64,000 nucleotides of DNA from Opisthorchis felineus (Eukaryota; Platyhelminthes; Trematoda; Opisthorchiida; Opisthorchiidae): positions 437,220-501,219 of the forward strand of contig SJOL01006432.1 of NCBI GenBank assembly GCA_004794785.1, given 5' to 3'. The notes beneath the pieces are model-generated. The model ran no database searches, was not told where the DNA came from, and saw nothing but the letters and a program-made list of their open reading frames with translations. A program made the translations under genes and the position numbers. Positions 24,413 to 38,401 of this stretch are shown here, in pieces (position 1 is the stretch's first letter; each line of letters begins with the position of its first letter).

Positions 24413-27400
24413 ATGGTTGGGATACGTGGGATGGCCAAGTGAGGTGCGTTCAACTTGGTTATCTTATTCCCTCTAAGCTTCTGAGCTGGGGCGGCCAAAA
24501 ACCGTCATAATGTACTCAGTATTATTACACTAACAGAAGGAATCCGAGAGATAATTGTCATGGAAATAAAAGGCGAATACCAAGAAAGGAATGGCGTCAT
24601 GTGAAACGCCCGTCTGGTTTGGTAAAGTTGGGGACATGCGAAGACTTAGAAAGGTGGACTATATTTTCGCAAGCCAGATAGTCACGTACAAGTAAAATAA
24701 TTAGCCAAAATGTTTGTTTCGCTTCCATCTCAGCTCACCTGGTTAAACGTGTCAGCCGGTATCCTGAGACCATAAGGTTACTTTGATTTACATGCCTACT
24801 AATTAAATTCCAAAAATGGCAGTCAAACTGTTCCATGATGTTTGGATCCGATTCTCCGAGTATGAACCTACCTATCGGACGACAGATAACTTTGGCACAT
24901 TCTACGTGATACGGTCAGTATGGTCTTAAACAGCTTTTCTCAGACTTCACCGCTATCAGTCGTGTTATACTGGTTAATGTTAGAGGGTGTCCTGTTGTTC
25001 AGCAACACAATAAGCTTAGTATCGTATCAACTCTTTACCATTTATCACAACTTTTGGTTGCCATACTTGTTCAAATGATGGGGTTATGGAAAGAAATATG
25101 ATACTTATTGCTTTGCCTTTATCTATGGTGAAAAAAATCGTATGGCTAGTTGTTTAGAGTGAAATTGGCACGAATAAAGTTGTAAGGTAATTCATATGTT
25201 AGGCGAGACCCCGGTGAAATCTTCCAGGATATCAATAATTAAATGGGATATATTTGAATAGGAAAGTCAACCTAATTTCGGCTAATTCAACAAGCTTCTA
25301 CTTCAAATTTACTTGAAAATATTGTCATCAGTTTGCCTAAGTTGCAAAAATGATTTGTTTTAGGCCCACGAACAACGGTAATCGTCTAGACACTGCGTAC
25401 TATGAAACGTATGTAAATTTTTAGTGAGTAACGGCGTGAGAAAACCAGTGTGCAGAACCCCAGGCCATCTATTTGTGAGCAACAGGTTTTTTGGTAAAGG
25501 ACCATAAAATAGCAGAACTCGTGTCGATCGCGTGTTGTCTTCCAAACTGTCCTTCATTTTATTGTCTATGCCCTCACTTTGTGCCAAATTCCCAATTAGC
25601 CTTGCACATGATATAATTACTGCCAACATCATGGGTTGAAAAACGACACATGCGGTAAAGCGTCTCACTTGCCATTTTCCATTTGGAAATGATCAACGCT
25701 GCGTGACTATGAAGACGTTAAAGATTTAGAGGTGCTTGTTCGGCTACTAAACAAGAAATGAGAAGAGTAAGATTGACGTAATTGCAAGCACGGGCGTACT
25801 CCGGAAAAGTGGAGCTGAGGAGCTTTTGAGTGCAACATTTTGGTGCTAATATCCGTAAAAAGAAACAGTGTCCGCAATCAATCTAGCTGGATTTCTTCGG
25901 ATCTCCTTTGGATTCATTTAGAAAAAATATGGTGAGGCTAACGTTAATTAAATCACCAGAGTTAACTGCGTAGATGAAATATTGTGAAAATATGTGTTTT
26001 AGTCACCAACGAGAAATAATAAGTTGGACGAAAAGGAAAAAAAGGCAAAACAAAACCTGGTGAAAACAAAGTAAAGTTGGTAAACACGGTAAATGTAATA
26101 GGAGCAAAATAAAAACAAAGCAAAAACTGAATTCCTGATGGACGGTATGCCCAAGTTAGAGGGGTTGTGGACAGCCAGAGTGATAAACTCTTTCACCTGC
26201 CGGATTTCAGACGTCGTGAAAGGGGTCAGAACTCACCTATGAACCAATCAATTCATCCAGAAGCCTCAGATTTATGTATTATCAAAAAGCCAAATACGAT
26301 TGAGTGTAGGTTAGACGAAACTAGGTAGGTAATTTTGGTGTCCATGGAGCTAACGGTGGCTAAACGGCTGAGTGGTTGATACACTGGTGGGCATTAGTAA
26401 GGCTTGTTGTGAATCAAAAGCCCTTTTATGGCTCAGCAGTTTTGTAAGTGCACATTTAATCAGTTCTGTTTGCTTACTTTAACAGAATATTTTAACTGAA
26501 AAACAAAATCGATGCGTTTCATGAATATAAAGGTTTAAGAGCGTTTATTGCGAGATTTTCTTTCCATTACGCAACTCAGAAGACGGTCACTCATCTGTTG
26601 GCCATGTATCATTTTAGGGGGCTCTTGATTGTGCCGCGTGGATAATGGTTGCTTTCATTTTAACTGGTTTTTGTATAAAACTTACTAACATGACACAAAA
26701 ACCAAGCGGTATGGACAGAGCACCTGATGCTTTGGACTAGAGACATAGATATCAGGTAAAATCGACTACTCGTTCTTTGAAGCAAAATTCTTCTACGTAT
26801 CGTATAAGTCACAATATCCTTTCTAAATTTTTTGAGTTGGTAGAGGGTTCCATCCACATTTTAAGGTCAAGCGAATCCACTTCTCTGTGCTCGCTTGGAT
26901 TAAATCATGCAGTCCTCCTTTGTTCGTAAGCTGTCTTGAGAACCGCATGGAAATTGTTTGAAATATTCCCACTGTCAGTCGTTTTAGCGTAACACAATGG
27001 GACATGAATTATGTTTCAAATTGCAACAAAAACATGTTCTTTTTTTGATTTAAAGGTTGTATAAAAATACGTCTCCATAGCAGAGTGTTCCAACCCACGT
27101 CACGAAGTCAGGGCAAAATTTCAAGAATTTGGTAGTGAATTAACTGAACTGGAAAGTGTCATACAGTTTCAACGTAGCCTTCAGTCATTTATGTTTGCAT
27201 AAGTAGAGTCTGAAACAATAGTATAAGCATTATCGGGCGTAACATAATCCCGTTGGGTAAGTGAACCGGAAAGTGTAAGTAATAAAAACGCTTAATCAGT
27301 TCACTTGCGTAAAAATACCAACAGTGCATTCCAAATAATATTGATTGTGAAAGAACGTAGCTGCAGTATTCTCATCTCCATCAAAATTTTGTTCACGATC

Positions 27401-28300
27401 ACACCATCACTGCTTGCTAATACCTAATTTTTATGCAGAATAGTAATCTCCATTTGGATTGGGGGAAGATACAGGAATCATTCTTCAAGACAACTTGAAG
27501 GACACAGTGAGAGCAGAGCTTTCTTTATCCAGTTTCGTGCAGCAGACTGCTTTCTAGCAAAAAGCCACATGTTATGGAATCACCCTACTGGTCTGTAGTG
27601 ACTTGGATACTACCAGAGTGCCAAAGAGCGCGAGCAGTTTTAAGACCCTCTTAGGCACTTTTCACTCAGAGTCCAGGCTAATTCTTAACCAGCATCCTTT
27701 TTCAGCGTAATATTGTATAAGAAAATGTACCATGCACATTCTGCCCCGAAGTGGAGGGGCTAGAAGTTGTCTTTCTTAAACTAAGTACTGAATTCCAGAC
27801 CACCAAAGAGCTTCAAATATCGCGCCATCTTGAATTATGTATACAAATTGAATGAAAAGTGTCTGACTTAGCCTGATAATACCTTGATATTTAATTAATT
27901 CCTTTGAAGTTTATCACCTGAATACTGGTTTTCAATTTCCACTTTGTCACCCTCCAAGCATGTACTGCGAATTTCACCCAGCCACTAGGTCAGGACTGGA
28001 CTTTCCACAGGAGTAAATATATAATGAAATCATACATTGGTTTAATGCCGATAGCTGCAAGAGTTTGACACCATCAAGATGTTGCGTGCAAAGCATAATG
28101 TGATGTTGCAGATGCGAGACTAGTTATCACATTCAAATTTATTTGGTCTGAAGTAAGCAAACAGTAGGTGAGTAAGAGTGGATCAATCTTGTGGAACCGC
28201 TGACGTGTGACAGCCCTTTGCTATCGAGCTGTCTTGCCATTCGAAGAAAATACGAGAACTGAGGTACTGCCAGACCGTGTAAGTTTAGACAGGAGCGATC
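24413..28300. other. Unassigned non-coding stretch
   Basis: Nothing recognisable was found. A stretch at about 26340-26420 has weak tRNA-like A-box similarity but no B box. The open minus frame at 25360-25668 is unrecognised. Confidence 0.55.
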
Positions 28301-28380
28301 GGCATGCCCGGGTTAGGCTTGAACCACGGACATTCTAGTTAGTAAGTTCCAGCAGTAACCATTAAGCTGTCTCGAGCAGT
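28301..28380 (-). repeat. tRNA-derived SINE-like head
   Basis: On the minus strand GACAGCTTAATGGTTA (A-box-like, about 28372-28357) is followed about 40 bases later by GTGGTTCAAGCCTAACCC. That segment contains GTTCAAGCC, a match to the B-box consensus GWTCRANNC, at 28324-28316. The spacing is that of a tRNA internal promoter. No proper anticodon or acceptor stem forms, so this is more likely an old SINE head than a tRNA gene. Confidence 0.4.
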
Positions 28381-28689
28381 GAGGGATGACCGTACTATCA
28401 CCGCTCTGAAGGATGATGAACCCAGCGGACTTCGCTATAATTTGCACATTTAACGGGGCGCTTGTTATTTTGTGATAGCTAATACATATGACACGTAAAT
28501 GCTGAAGTTGCATCGAAACCAAAGTTGCCTGAGCGGAAATGTGCACGCATTCATCAGCTTGCTCAGATAGTGGGTTTAATTGAACCAAATAATATGACTG
28601 ATTCAGTTTATTATGAATACTTTGTGGTTCGATGTAAACAATGCTATCTCTGAAGGATAAAGTGGTATAATAGTACCATTTCCAGGTAG

Positions 28690-28765
28690 CTCAATGAAAG
28701 TTTTGCTGTTTATTGGACTCATCAGATAGATAGTCCTCCGAGTTTCCATTTATATTTGGAGCAGT
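28690..28765 (-). repeat. Dispersed repeat, copy C (partial)
   Basis: The plus strand reads GTTTTGCTGTTTATTGGACT then CATCAGATAGATAGTCC and GAGTTTCC. These line up with the core of copy E (GTTTCGC, GGCTCATCAGG, CAGTCCCCGAGTTTCC). On the minus strand it keeps CTGATGAG but has CAAAAC in place of CGAAAC, so any ribozyme core is dead. Only about 75 bases are alignable. Confidence 0.55.
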
Positions 28766-28883
28766 ATTGTGACACATCACGATGTTTCAAAACGGTTTCA
28801 AAACGGAACATGAGACGGCCTTCACGATGTATTATCATTTATAGAAAAGTACAAACAAGAAATTCAGATGGCATTAAGCGATT

Positions 28884-28906
28884 CTTCTTCCATCACATGG
28901 AAGAAG
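28884..28906. repeat. Short perfect palindrome
   Basis: The 10-base arms CTTCTTCCAT and ATGGAAGAAG are exact reverse complements around a 3-base centre. It could be a binding site or chance; no gene is nearby. Confidence 0.7.
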
Positions 28907-31900
28907 TGGTGTTCTCTTCGTATATTTAGAGAATTCAGAGTTGTACAGAAGAAACCAACCTGAATGCACGTAAAAGTGGAACTCCAGATCAGGGTAGCTC
29001 TGCGTTGACAGGTAAACTGAGTGCTTTTTTTAGGCGAAGCTGACAAATATTCATTGAAACGTGTTCTTGCTGAAAGAAAATCGAGGACCATCGGTTGCAT
29101 TTCCTTCTTTCACTGAAGACAATCTGTGCTGAAAAGCCGAGAAGCACCGTACAGCTGTTTCATCCCAATTGGGAATCATCAGCAGAGTGCACATCACAAA
29201 AATCCAGAGAGTGTCAAACCCGCGACATTCCAGGTATTAGTTTAAACACATCCGTCTGGCCAGCAGCAGCTGATCCGCATTGTGATTAACTCGCACTTTG
29301 ACGGGATGTAGCGTCGCCTGTCTTTCAGTCATGGACTACACCCTCTTGTTGACCGACTCCAGGGAAGCCTAGTTGTTGGACAGAAAATTCGCTCATCTTT
29401 TGAGATTCTTTTTCTGCCCATACGTTGTTGGCGGTGTGAGAATATTTTGGAGTATAGTAGCAAAAATACTCCTGTACCGTCATGATGGGGCAGAAATTGA
29501 ACAGCGAGGTATCTCCGCATATTCACTCCTAGTGTGGAAACGTCAAAGAGTTCGCCATGCAACCCATTCAGTGCTGGAAACTTACGTGCTTACGCTTCAG
29601 GCCTCGAAAACCCACAGATTAGTGCCTATCAAATATGCTAATAAGTGTCTATCAAACACTATATGTCTGGACCTCGGACGAGTGAAATAGTCCATGGTAA
29701 GCGAAACATGTTACTGTGTAGCTGCGTTGCGGGGTAGAACAAAACAAAGCCGGAAACGACCTCCCTATCGTTAACGGATGTCAGTGTATCGAAGGTGGAA
29801 ATACTCGGCAAGGACTGAAACTAAGGATGAGACCATCAGAGTGTTATTATGCCCATCACGTCCCCAAAGCTTGACTTTCCTGAGCCTTTGTTGATATGAC
29901 GAATATCATTTTACGCATTGGGGAATATGTGCGGTTTACTTTGGGTATTAGACAGCACTCCAAACGGGAAGGTTGTGTCCAATGTAGTAGACATTTTCTA
30001 AGTGGGACCCACCCGCATACCAGAAATCTTAAAATTCTCCATAAAAATAACATAATTAATTTGCTTTTCTGTACGCTACACGTGTAACCGTCAAACAGCA
30101 ACAGGGTAGTACGCAAGGATCCCCTTTGGACAAAACAGCAGAACCTATTGATCGATTCTTGAGCACAAACCGTTCTCTCACGGAAAGATGGCTGTACCGC
30201 AATTTTTATTACTTATAGGGGGAGTTTGGTATCATGGTGGCATACACAAGAAGCTATAAATAACATTTGCGCTATATTTGTCCCCAAATCCGGTTTCACT
30301 AAAGTTGTTACCCTCGTACCTGACACCACGGTGAAATTGTAGATCATATTGTGCATCGAGTATTCCGAAACTTTCCAGCCACCAGCTGCATTAGAATTTC
30401 GTATGTGCCCTATACATAAAAAAGGACTGTCAGACATTCATTCAAAAAAACTATTTTGAAAGCCAGCTTCCTCTCTGAGTCAACAGTCTCCCCAGAAGAA
30501 TACAAAAGGCATATTCTGGATGTCATTGATTTCACCAGCATTGTCCCGTAGTCCTCTGCTTATCTTCACACATACCTCTACAGAGTTATTGCATGTAATG
30601 CCTAACTTGTGGAAAACCTGGAACTTTTTGCTTTAGGTGGTGCCACTTTCACTAATTACCATAATTTATGCCCTCCATCGAATGGTACTGCGGATACCGG
30701 AACGATTATTTTCTCTTACCCTGAATATTTACTGAGTCGTTGGATTGTTTGTACCATTGCAGCAGCCTGAAAGTTTGATCATCAATCACTATCCACCAGA
30801 TAAAGTTCAATATATTGTATTTTGAACTTGTTCTGTAATTCATCTAACTTTCTGTGAATCTTTTGGAAGGCACTGTGGTCCTTAAGTTACCATGACATAA
30901 AGGACTTGCAGAATTTTTGCGTAATCTTGCTGTTTGACATATAAAGTCCAGTCGTTTAACCCAGAATATATATTTACTGTGCACCCTATGGGTTGTAGAA
31001 AGTGGCACCTAGGGTGGGGTTCAGTTGGAGTGGAGAAGTAATGTTGTCGTTTGAAATCCATTCCATTTAACTGGAATAATTCAAGCATAAAACAGCAAAA
31101 TCGACGTTGTTGAATGTATCATGGTGATAGTTGGTGAGGTACCTGTAAGAAACTAAGCGCATTTAACCAAAGGAGCATGCAGACGTAAACACGAAAGGCG
31201 CCGTTTACCCAATCACGTTTCAGAGAAAGGAACTATTGATTAAACTTCAACAGGTAAGGAAATCTATCTGGCCGCGTCTTATGAAATGCATGACCAAGGA
31301 TCTCACGGATTAATCAAGAAAATTAAAAGAGAGACACTGAGTTTTCGTGGCATAAAACTACTCATTACTACACTGACAATCCATTATCGGTTTCACATTT
31401 TTTGCGGCTTCTTATTTTACCGTATTCGTATTCCACTGATCTGGGTTTCTATTTACGCAAACGATGAAATACATTTATTTTCAAAAAAGTTGATAGTAAT
31501 ATGACATTCAGCTGAATTACGTTTTAATCCTTTGTTGAAGAAATTATTCATTCAGTTTTTTTCACAAGTTAGGTTAACTTCTGCAAAATTTTAAGTAAAT
31601 GTTGCGTCAAGAAAGTAAAGTTTGGTACCTCGGATATAGTGCGAAGAACAGCCGAAAAATGGATAAAATGAGATATTCAATAGATAGCTACTTGGATCCT
31701 TCGTTGATAACAAACGGAATGCCAAATGAGTGTTTTTTGCCAGATGTTATATCTGCTCTTCCGAAAATCACCTGCTGAACGTTCGGTGGATAACAGTCAG
31801 GAAAATGCATGACATAGGCATACAATTCCAGGTTGACAGCTGTTTGTGCAAACAGAGGTCAGACATGGAGCTTGTGATCCGCGATGATATGCGCGAGAAT

Positions 31901-34720
31901 TTTCGAAAGACTCCTACATTTTTTTTGTAATTGGTAAAAAAGGAAACTTTTGAACCAAATGCATATGAAACGCTTTCTCGGCTATATACATTGATTAACA
32001 CAGGCGATAAAACTACTTAGGCTGATTTGATATCTATTGAGATACCTGGATTCCTTACGTGAGACATTTTTAGTTCTAATTGTTGAAAAATAACACAAAA
32101 CGAAAAATATATACGAATGTGTTCCTTTCTGTTGCTGACAGTCCTCACCGTAATGGATGTACCTTGTAAGAGCAGCAAAAACTGCAACAGGTTCTTCTGT
32201 GAACACTATTTGGAAGAATTTCCTACTTTTCCATACAAGTGCGCAGTTGCGCCAGGTAGATCAGGGGCACCATGCATTTTACAGCTATTTGGCGTTCTGT
32301 GATCAATATGCTTTTAGACAGCCGTTGATCAGTACCAAAAGCATACACGCAAACGTGTTGGACAAACTGCGAAGTTAGGTATATTTGTCATTGCTTGCGT
32401 AAGTAGTTCGTTGTAGTTTCCAAAATTTTTCAGTCTTCTAAATAATGTTTTTAATTTGAGGAGTCACAATCGGAACAAAATAATTGCATTATTGCCTCTG
32501 AGATTTGTTCTATATTGTCAACAAATGTCAGCTTTTACTTGTCCGGTCAGAGCCTAGATCGCATAAACGTCTCCAATTTATTAGCTGACACCTAGGTATT
32601 AGCTTTGTAACTACATACACCACCAGTTCTCAGTTACACTATCAATGCTCAGCAACGGACCCCCAAAAAAATTTATCCGTAAATTTACTGGTCGCAACAA
32701 AAGACTAGCCTGGGTGTAGGTTTTCTATTGAGGACTCAAATCTTTCTAATATGGGATCACCCCTCTTCAGAGATAGGAAGGAACCTTGTCAGGCCGAAAG
32801 CAAGGGACTAAACTTACGACTGAGCGTTCAGCAATTGGCAGCCAATAACTATCCCAAAATTAGTTCATTTATCCGCCACGGTGTATCATTCAGTTTCTTA
32901 GGAGAAGACAAGCTGCTGAGGTGGATTAATTCTGGTTAACGGCTGGTATCAAATATCTTTCATTGGATTAAACGTGCCTCGCCGAGCGACATAGGTTTGT
33001 CCTAGAATCGACATCCTATGAACCAATTTCACTTTTTGTGTTGGTCAGCGCACATGGGTTCATGGTGAATAATGTAATCAAGTTCTTGTCACTGCCCTTT
33101 ACATTTCATTGCATTTCACGTGGCCACCTAAGAACATTGTTCCCACTACGCTGGACAGTTTACTGCTTTTGTCCTCAGCAGGTTTACTTCCTGCTTGGGA
33201 TCTCAGGATAACGTAGGCAGTCGAACCCCTGACCATACCGAATGAATTCGACGTCCACTTAAAAGAATGTCGATACTAATGACCCTTCTCAAGAGCGAAG
33301 GTCTCGAAACTAAAAGTACGCGGGTCTGGTCATTTCATAAATCACACACATGATTGGAACGCTGCTTTAGAGTGCCCTGTTTGATCTCTGATTGAACATA
33401 CCCCTCTAAAGGCCTTAAAAGAACCGGTTTGATTAATCCAACCACTTTTTCCGAGGCAGTCGCAAACCGTGCAGGTAGATCCGTTTTTTTACAACAAATA
33501 AACCGACAATCTGGTCTATGCGTATCCAACCAACTGAGTACACCCAAACTGCGATATCTCATTTAAGATATACGTAACCCCAGATTCACAAAGTTGTCAC
33601 TACTGTCGAGTAGTGGTGCTACATGCACAGGGCCAGAGTGAGTGTAAGGGAACTGTTTGTCATAAAAGAACTACGCATCAGGCTAGAGTGTCATGAGCTG
33701 GTGCCATTCCTTTGCTTTGTGGACACGATACAACGCAGCAAACGCACAAATATCTCCAAAAGTGTGCTGTAGTATTGCAGCCAGTAAATCTAAATGTCTG
33801 CCAAACGTGCGCACTATCAAATAGCAGTCAGAGTCTCCATGTAAAAATTGGTATCATTTTACAGAAACTGCAGTGTCCCAAGATGAGCATGAACCGTTTT
33901 TGTTTAAATAGAGGTTCATTTTGAAGAATAGCATCTATGGGCTCAAGGGTCAAATTTGGCGTGATTATTTACAGGTACAGATTCTGTGCTTCACCCATAC
34001 AGGTAAAAAGCCATTAGCAAATACTACAAGGAAATTATTAAAGCTTCCCATGTTCTAACTTTTAACTACCGAATGCCCAGTTTCCATGTCCAATTTCTTC
34101 TACAGATTGGTGTGTTCCACCTCAAGACCTACAATGTTTGTCTGGGCTGCAAAGTTATGAGAACTACAGAGGATGCTCAATTAGCGTGACAAGCTTTTAA
34201 CCACATCGTCCTGAACACGTCGTGTTGACGGAAAACGCTATTCATAAGATCGTTAATAAACGGTCAGCAACCAGAATGCAAAGTAATGCTTCCGCAGTAC
34301 AAGGAAGCTGCATATCATTCCACCTAGTAATTATCAAGAACTGATTTGATGTGCTATTGGGATTTCTATAAACTTAATATGGCTCGTTCATCCATGTTAG
34401 ATTCAAAAACCTAGGCAAACTTAACAAATACGTTTATTGATTAGTAACATCTTTAGAGGCTTATTAGCCATTGAATGTGCTACATCACATCACAGTCCAG
34501 TTCGTCGCTTCAGTAAAACATATGGAGTAACAGAGCATCGCTGAAGACGCAGACCTGTGTAAATCTAAGACGTTTTTATGTCAAAGAAAATAAAATCAAT
34601 TTGTCATGTTTTTGTTTATTTTACCGTAGTGTAATAAATCTCTGCAATACTTTTGTGAACTAGCAAGCCCAAGTGTAGTGAATTCAGCATCAGCATTTCC
34701 ACATAAAAAAGCTGTTACAC
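28907..34720. other. Unassigned non-coding stretch
   Basis: No gene or element is recognised over nearly 6 kb. Frames at 29095-29690, 30213-30437, 31730-32378 and 33335-33562 were read and left unassigned. Confidence 0.55.
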
Positions 34721-37505
34721 ATGTGATTGATTCGAACCTGGAACCACACGACGTAAGGACTTGGAACCTTCAATCATTGAAAACCGTTTTCAGTAAGTCA
34801 TCCATCAATTTAGATCCGCAGAGTAATGAATGTGTTTAGATTCCGACGTAAGATTCTTGATTATATAATATTTACATAAATTGGCGTGTGACCGAGAACA
34901 AACAAGACTTTCAACAAGCATTTTCATAAGGCCACGGACTTTAATAATGCAACGAGATTTAACAGATTCTAATGATGTAAACCGCAATAGTGGTCAAGGA
35001 TTGGAATTGGAAGTACAATAAAACCTTCTAAGCTAGGATTTTGGGCTAACTCCTCCTTGGTGTAGTTTGGAGGTTAGGCAGCTTACAGTAGGCCTTCGAA
35101 GCGTAGAACTATAGAGTATGCATGAGTATCTAGGCATCTCATTAGGCAGTTTAACCCATTCGTTTGCGACAGTTACAATAGCATTCTACTATAATCACTT
35201 TTGTTGGGACATTTCAAAATGTTTGAGGTAGGGTTGTGCACACAGTAAGGGATTTCGATCTGAATTTGTTCTTCCAACTGAAGTTAGAGCGCGTGCAGCT
35301 CCCTAGCTTAGTTTCATTTCCGTTCTGAATTATTAGCGCTTTACACCGTTTGGAAGAGGCGAACACACAAAATCCGATTAGTACCTGAACACTATACCAC
35401 TCTGGGATACGTGGGTGTTTGACAGTGTGAATGACTTCCGCTAATAGAGCTTATGGAGCCGCTCATCCTTCCAGCATAAGATCACGTCACTTGGTGGTAT
35501 GTACACTTGAATTTGAAAGTCTGACACTTATGGACTGAATAGCAATATCTCTAGTGAGAGGTTGGTAAAGTGTCGTCTCGTCTCTGGTTATGGTTTGCTT
35601 GGTTTGTAGGCACGCTAATTTGTGGATAGTTTTGAAGAGAAGTTAAAATTTGGAATGATCTGGAAAAGTGGGATATCAGGAAGTGTTCAGGGTGTCCATT
35701 AGGTACGAAGGTTGTATGTTTTTTTCTTCAGTGAGAGATTGCTTGGGCGCAATAAGGAGAGGTGTGTCGGATACTGGGTTTTCTATTCAATAACCTTAGG
35801 TGAGGAAAAGTTTAGGTGGTTGGTGTTGGATGCAGCCAAATGTGCAAATAATTGCTGTGAGGAGTAGGAGGAATTGCACGAGACTGGCCAGAAGTGACTA
35901 CAGCAAAACGTGTTTTTCATGGAGGCCAGTGTTTTAGGCCGTTATTTCACTGGTCGCTGGTTGCAATGCTCGCTTTGCAAGACACGATGCACCAAATAAC
36001 TTGGTAAAATGCAATCTGGGTACAAGTTTTGATATTCCTTGTTCCATAGTTTTAGCCCTGAAACTGTTTTCGTGAATATACTGACAGATCGGAATACGAC
36101 CGAAGACAGTACCAGTGAGCAAATTTAGTTTAGTGAAAGTCAACTAAGAAGCTTGTGCTGTTTTTAAAACAAATTCATCAGTAAACTCAACCAGAAAACG
36201 TTCTTTGAATCGAAGGAACTAATGAAATCAAAACAAACGATACCCTGCCTGAATAGTTCCATGGTTCCAACAACTGTAATGAGTGAGTAGCATCAATTTT
36301 TTCGGACTTCGTCACTACAGTATATATCGAAATGTCAACATGTGCACAACTACTGAAATCAACAGCTAAGGTTGGACAGGAAATAAGGGGGTGGGAATAG
36401 TCAAGTGTTTGTTAATAAATTTAAATTATTGTTTAACTGAATTGTACAAGACAGTTTATTGTGTTAATAAATGACAGAGTTAAACGATACATGACGTAGG
36501 AATGAGGAAGACGAGTCCAGTTCCTGACCACACAATAGTGTTGCTGCTGCTTCGACTAAATTTAGGCGACGCCATTGGATCGAAACTGAATGTGATGTAC
36601 CCAGCGGATAACGACTTGCGAGTGGAACAACCCATATGGGACTTTACTAGGGTTACACTTTGAACTTCGTCTAAAACAAACTGCCTAGTAAGTGCCGTGC
36701 TGTCGTTCTTGAGTATTTTGAAGAATTTCCAAAAAAGATGCTGAACCAAGAACCACGAAATTTCAATATTTTCATTTTTGACTCCTATGTTTAAACGATA
36801 CCCAATATCCAGTTAAATGATTCAAAGATAAACTGAACCCTAGAATTTCAAAATAAAACTGAGGGGGGACATTCGTGTTCGCAGTAGGTCTGCGTCTTCA
36901 GCTGAATTAACAATAAACTTTTAAATTGTTTCGCAGAAAGAGGATTGTCGTGGAAATTTTCCTTGCTGGAGGATCATTTTTAACTTCCTCCCTCACGATA
37001 ATAGTTCTATGCAAAGGATTTTTATTGCATCAGCGAAGCATAATTTAAAATGTACAACACTCATTCTGCATGTGGTATTCTACCAGTAAGGACCCACGTG
37101 AACCTCATATGCGTACCATGACAAAACCAACGGAATGTGACGCTTCGGTCAAAGGACTGAGTATAGAGCGACATGAGCTTTGTATTTAACTTGGCAACCA
37201 ACTGTGTCCAATTTAGTTAGGTTTACCCGGAGCTATTTCCCGGAACTACTCACACGGAATCAACTATCTAAGCCTAATAGAGAATAAAGAATGATCATAG
37301 CGGCCTCAACTTTACAGCTCTCATCTACCTAAGCATAAATATTCCGGGGATTTTAGAAATTTAGCGGGGGTTGATTCGTAGTTTTAATTTGTGCATTTTA
37401 CAAGGGACAGTGTTGCAACCACCGGGTGATGCTCCAAGGAAAAAACACTAATCATCAACTAATTGCATCCTCATAGGCCCAACAATATCTAATCCAGTTG
37501 ATCAG
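34721..37505. other. Unassigned stretch with one candidate minus-strand exon
   Basis: On the minus strand the frame ending at 36480 can start after a good acceptor (TTCTTGGTTCAG) near 36743. It encodes about 87 residues ending in a TAA, with no known domain. It is phase-compatible with the candidate exon near 38.0-38.3 kb. Nothing else is recognised. Confidence 0.3.
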
Positions 37506-37509
37506 ATTG

Positions 37510-37541
37510 TTAAGACTATGCTAAGACTATGTTAAGACTTT
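37510..37541. repeat. Three tandem copies of an 11-mer
   Basis: TTAAGACTATG, CTAAGACTATG and TTAAGACTTT follow one another directly. This is a minor local slippage repeat. Confidence 0.85.
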
Positions 37542-37708
37542 CACAACTGGAGTTGCTTTATTCGGTACGCGGAGAACGTGGGGAAGTTGTCCTGGCCATG
37601 TAGTGAACAGTAAAAAAATCAATTGGAGTAAACAATGATAAGACAAAACACTGCTGAGGTTTTATGCATCTCAAATCATCTGGTCAGAAGAAAACATATC
37701 TAGATGTT

Positions 37709-37776
37709 TCATCCCACAGACAGAAAATAACACAACACGGTTTCACACGTTCGGTTACAAAGCCACCAATGATACG

Positions 37777-37825
<49 letters not shown>

Positions 37826-38401
37826 GAATATATACATGTATGGATATATATGAATTATATGGCCCAAATGACTGGGATTTTGACACAGTGAAATTCTCAA
37901 GGGTTTATTTCTCCAAGGAACAACAGTAAAAAGAAGCATCATAATCAGCCAAAAACCGAGTGAAATAGAAAACACACTCTACATACTACTGTTCACCAGG
38001 ATCCAGTCAGGCAAAGAGCTTGCAACCTTGGGGTTGAGTGCAACTTCCACGCCGTAAACACCATGAGATATTGCGTCAGGATCACCAGATACCAGAAGAG
38101 TGAACTGCAGGATATCCGAGCTCATCCTAAGCGAATTTAAGTGCACGACCGAAGTGAGGTCTTGTTTGGGTGTTTTGAAGACACAGCATACATTGACAGA
38201 GAGGGGAAGGACAATTTCAGAGAGAGATGCCTGCTGCCCAGTTTGACAGAGAATATGGGCGTCATAGGCTGTAAAGTGGGTCAAATCTTTGGAGTTTAGT
38301 AAGGGATTATTTTGGTTTACTTTTCTGTGGATGATAGTTTGTGCACGGAGCGCTGCGCATCACTCAATGGATGTACTGGAGTGGGGATGTGGGGAAGGAC
38401 C
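37709..38401 (-). pseudogene. Candidate exon with C-terminal membrane segment, interrupted by TAG
   Basis: The minus strand is open from about 38401 to a TAG at 37981-37979, and the same frame is open again to 37709. Before the stop it reads LPLSVNVCCVFK, then QFTLLVSGDPDAISHG, then LPDWILVNSSM. Directly after the stop it reads SLGFWLIMMLLFTVVPW, a convincing single membrane segment with a basic residue following. A possible acceptor (CATCCACAG) lies near 38350. A possible donor (CTG|GTGAAC) precedes the stop, in which case the membrane segment would be intronic. The (TA)n tract encodes the end of the second frame. No family is recognised, and chance cannot be excluded. Confidence 0.18.
37780..37824. 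repeat. (TA)22 microsatellite
   Basis: This is an uninterrupted TA dinucleotide run of about 45 bases, followed by imperfect TA-rich sequence to about 37860. It is not coding despite the Tyr-Ile runs it produces. Confidence 0.97.

Noticed and set aside
33190..33240. GGGTTCGACTGCC on the minus strand as a SINE B box
   Set aside because: The last consensus base differs and no A box is visible.
34729..34737. Perfect B-box-like GTTCGAATC on the minus strand
   Set aside because: No A box at tRNA distance and no cloverleaf. Such 9-mers are expected by chance in a window this long.
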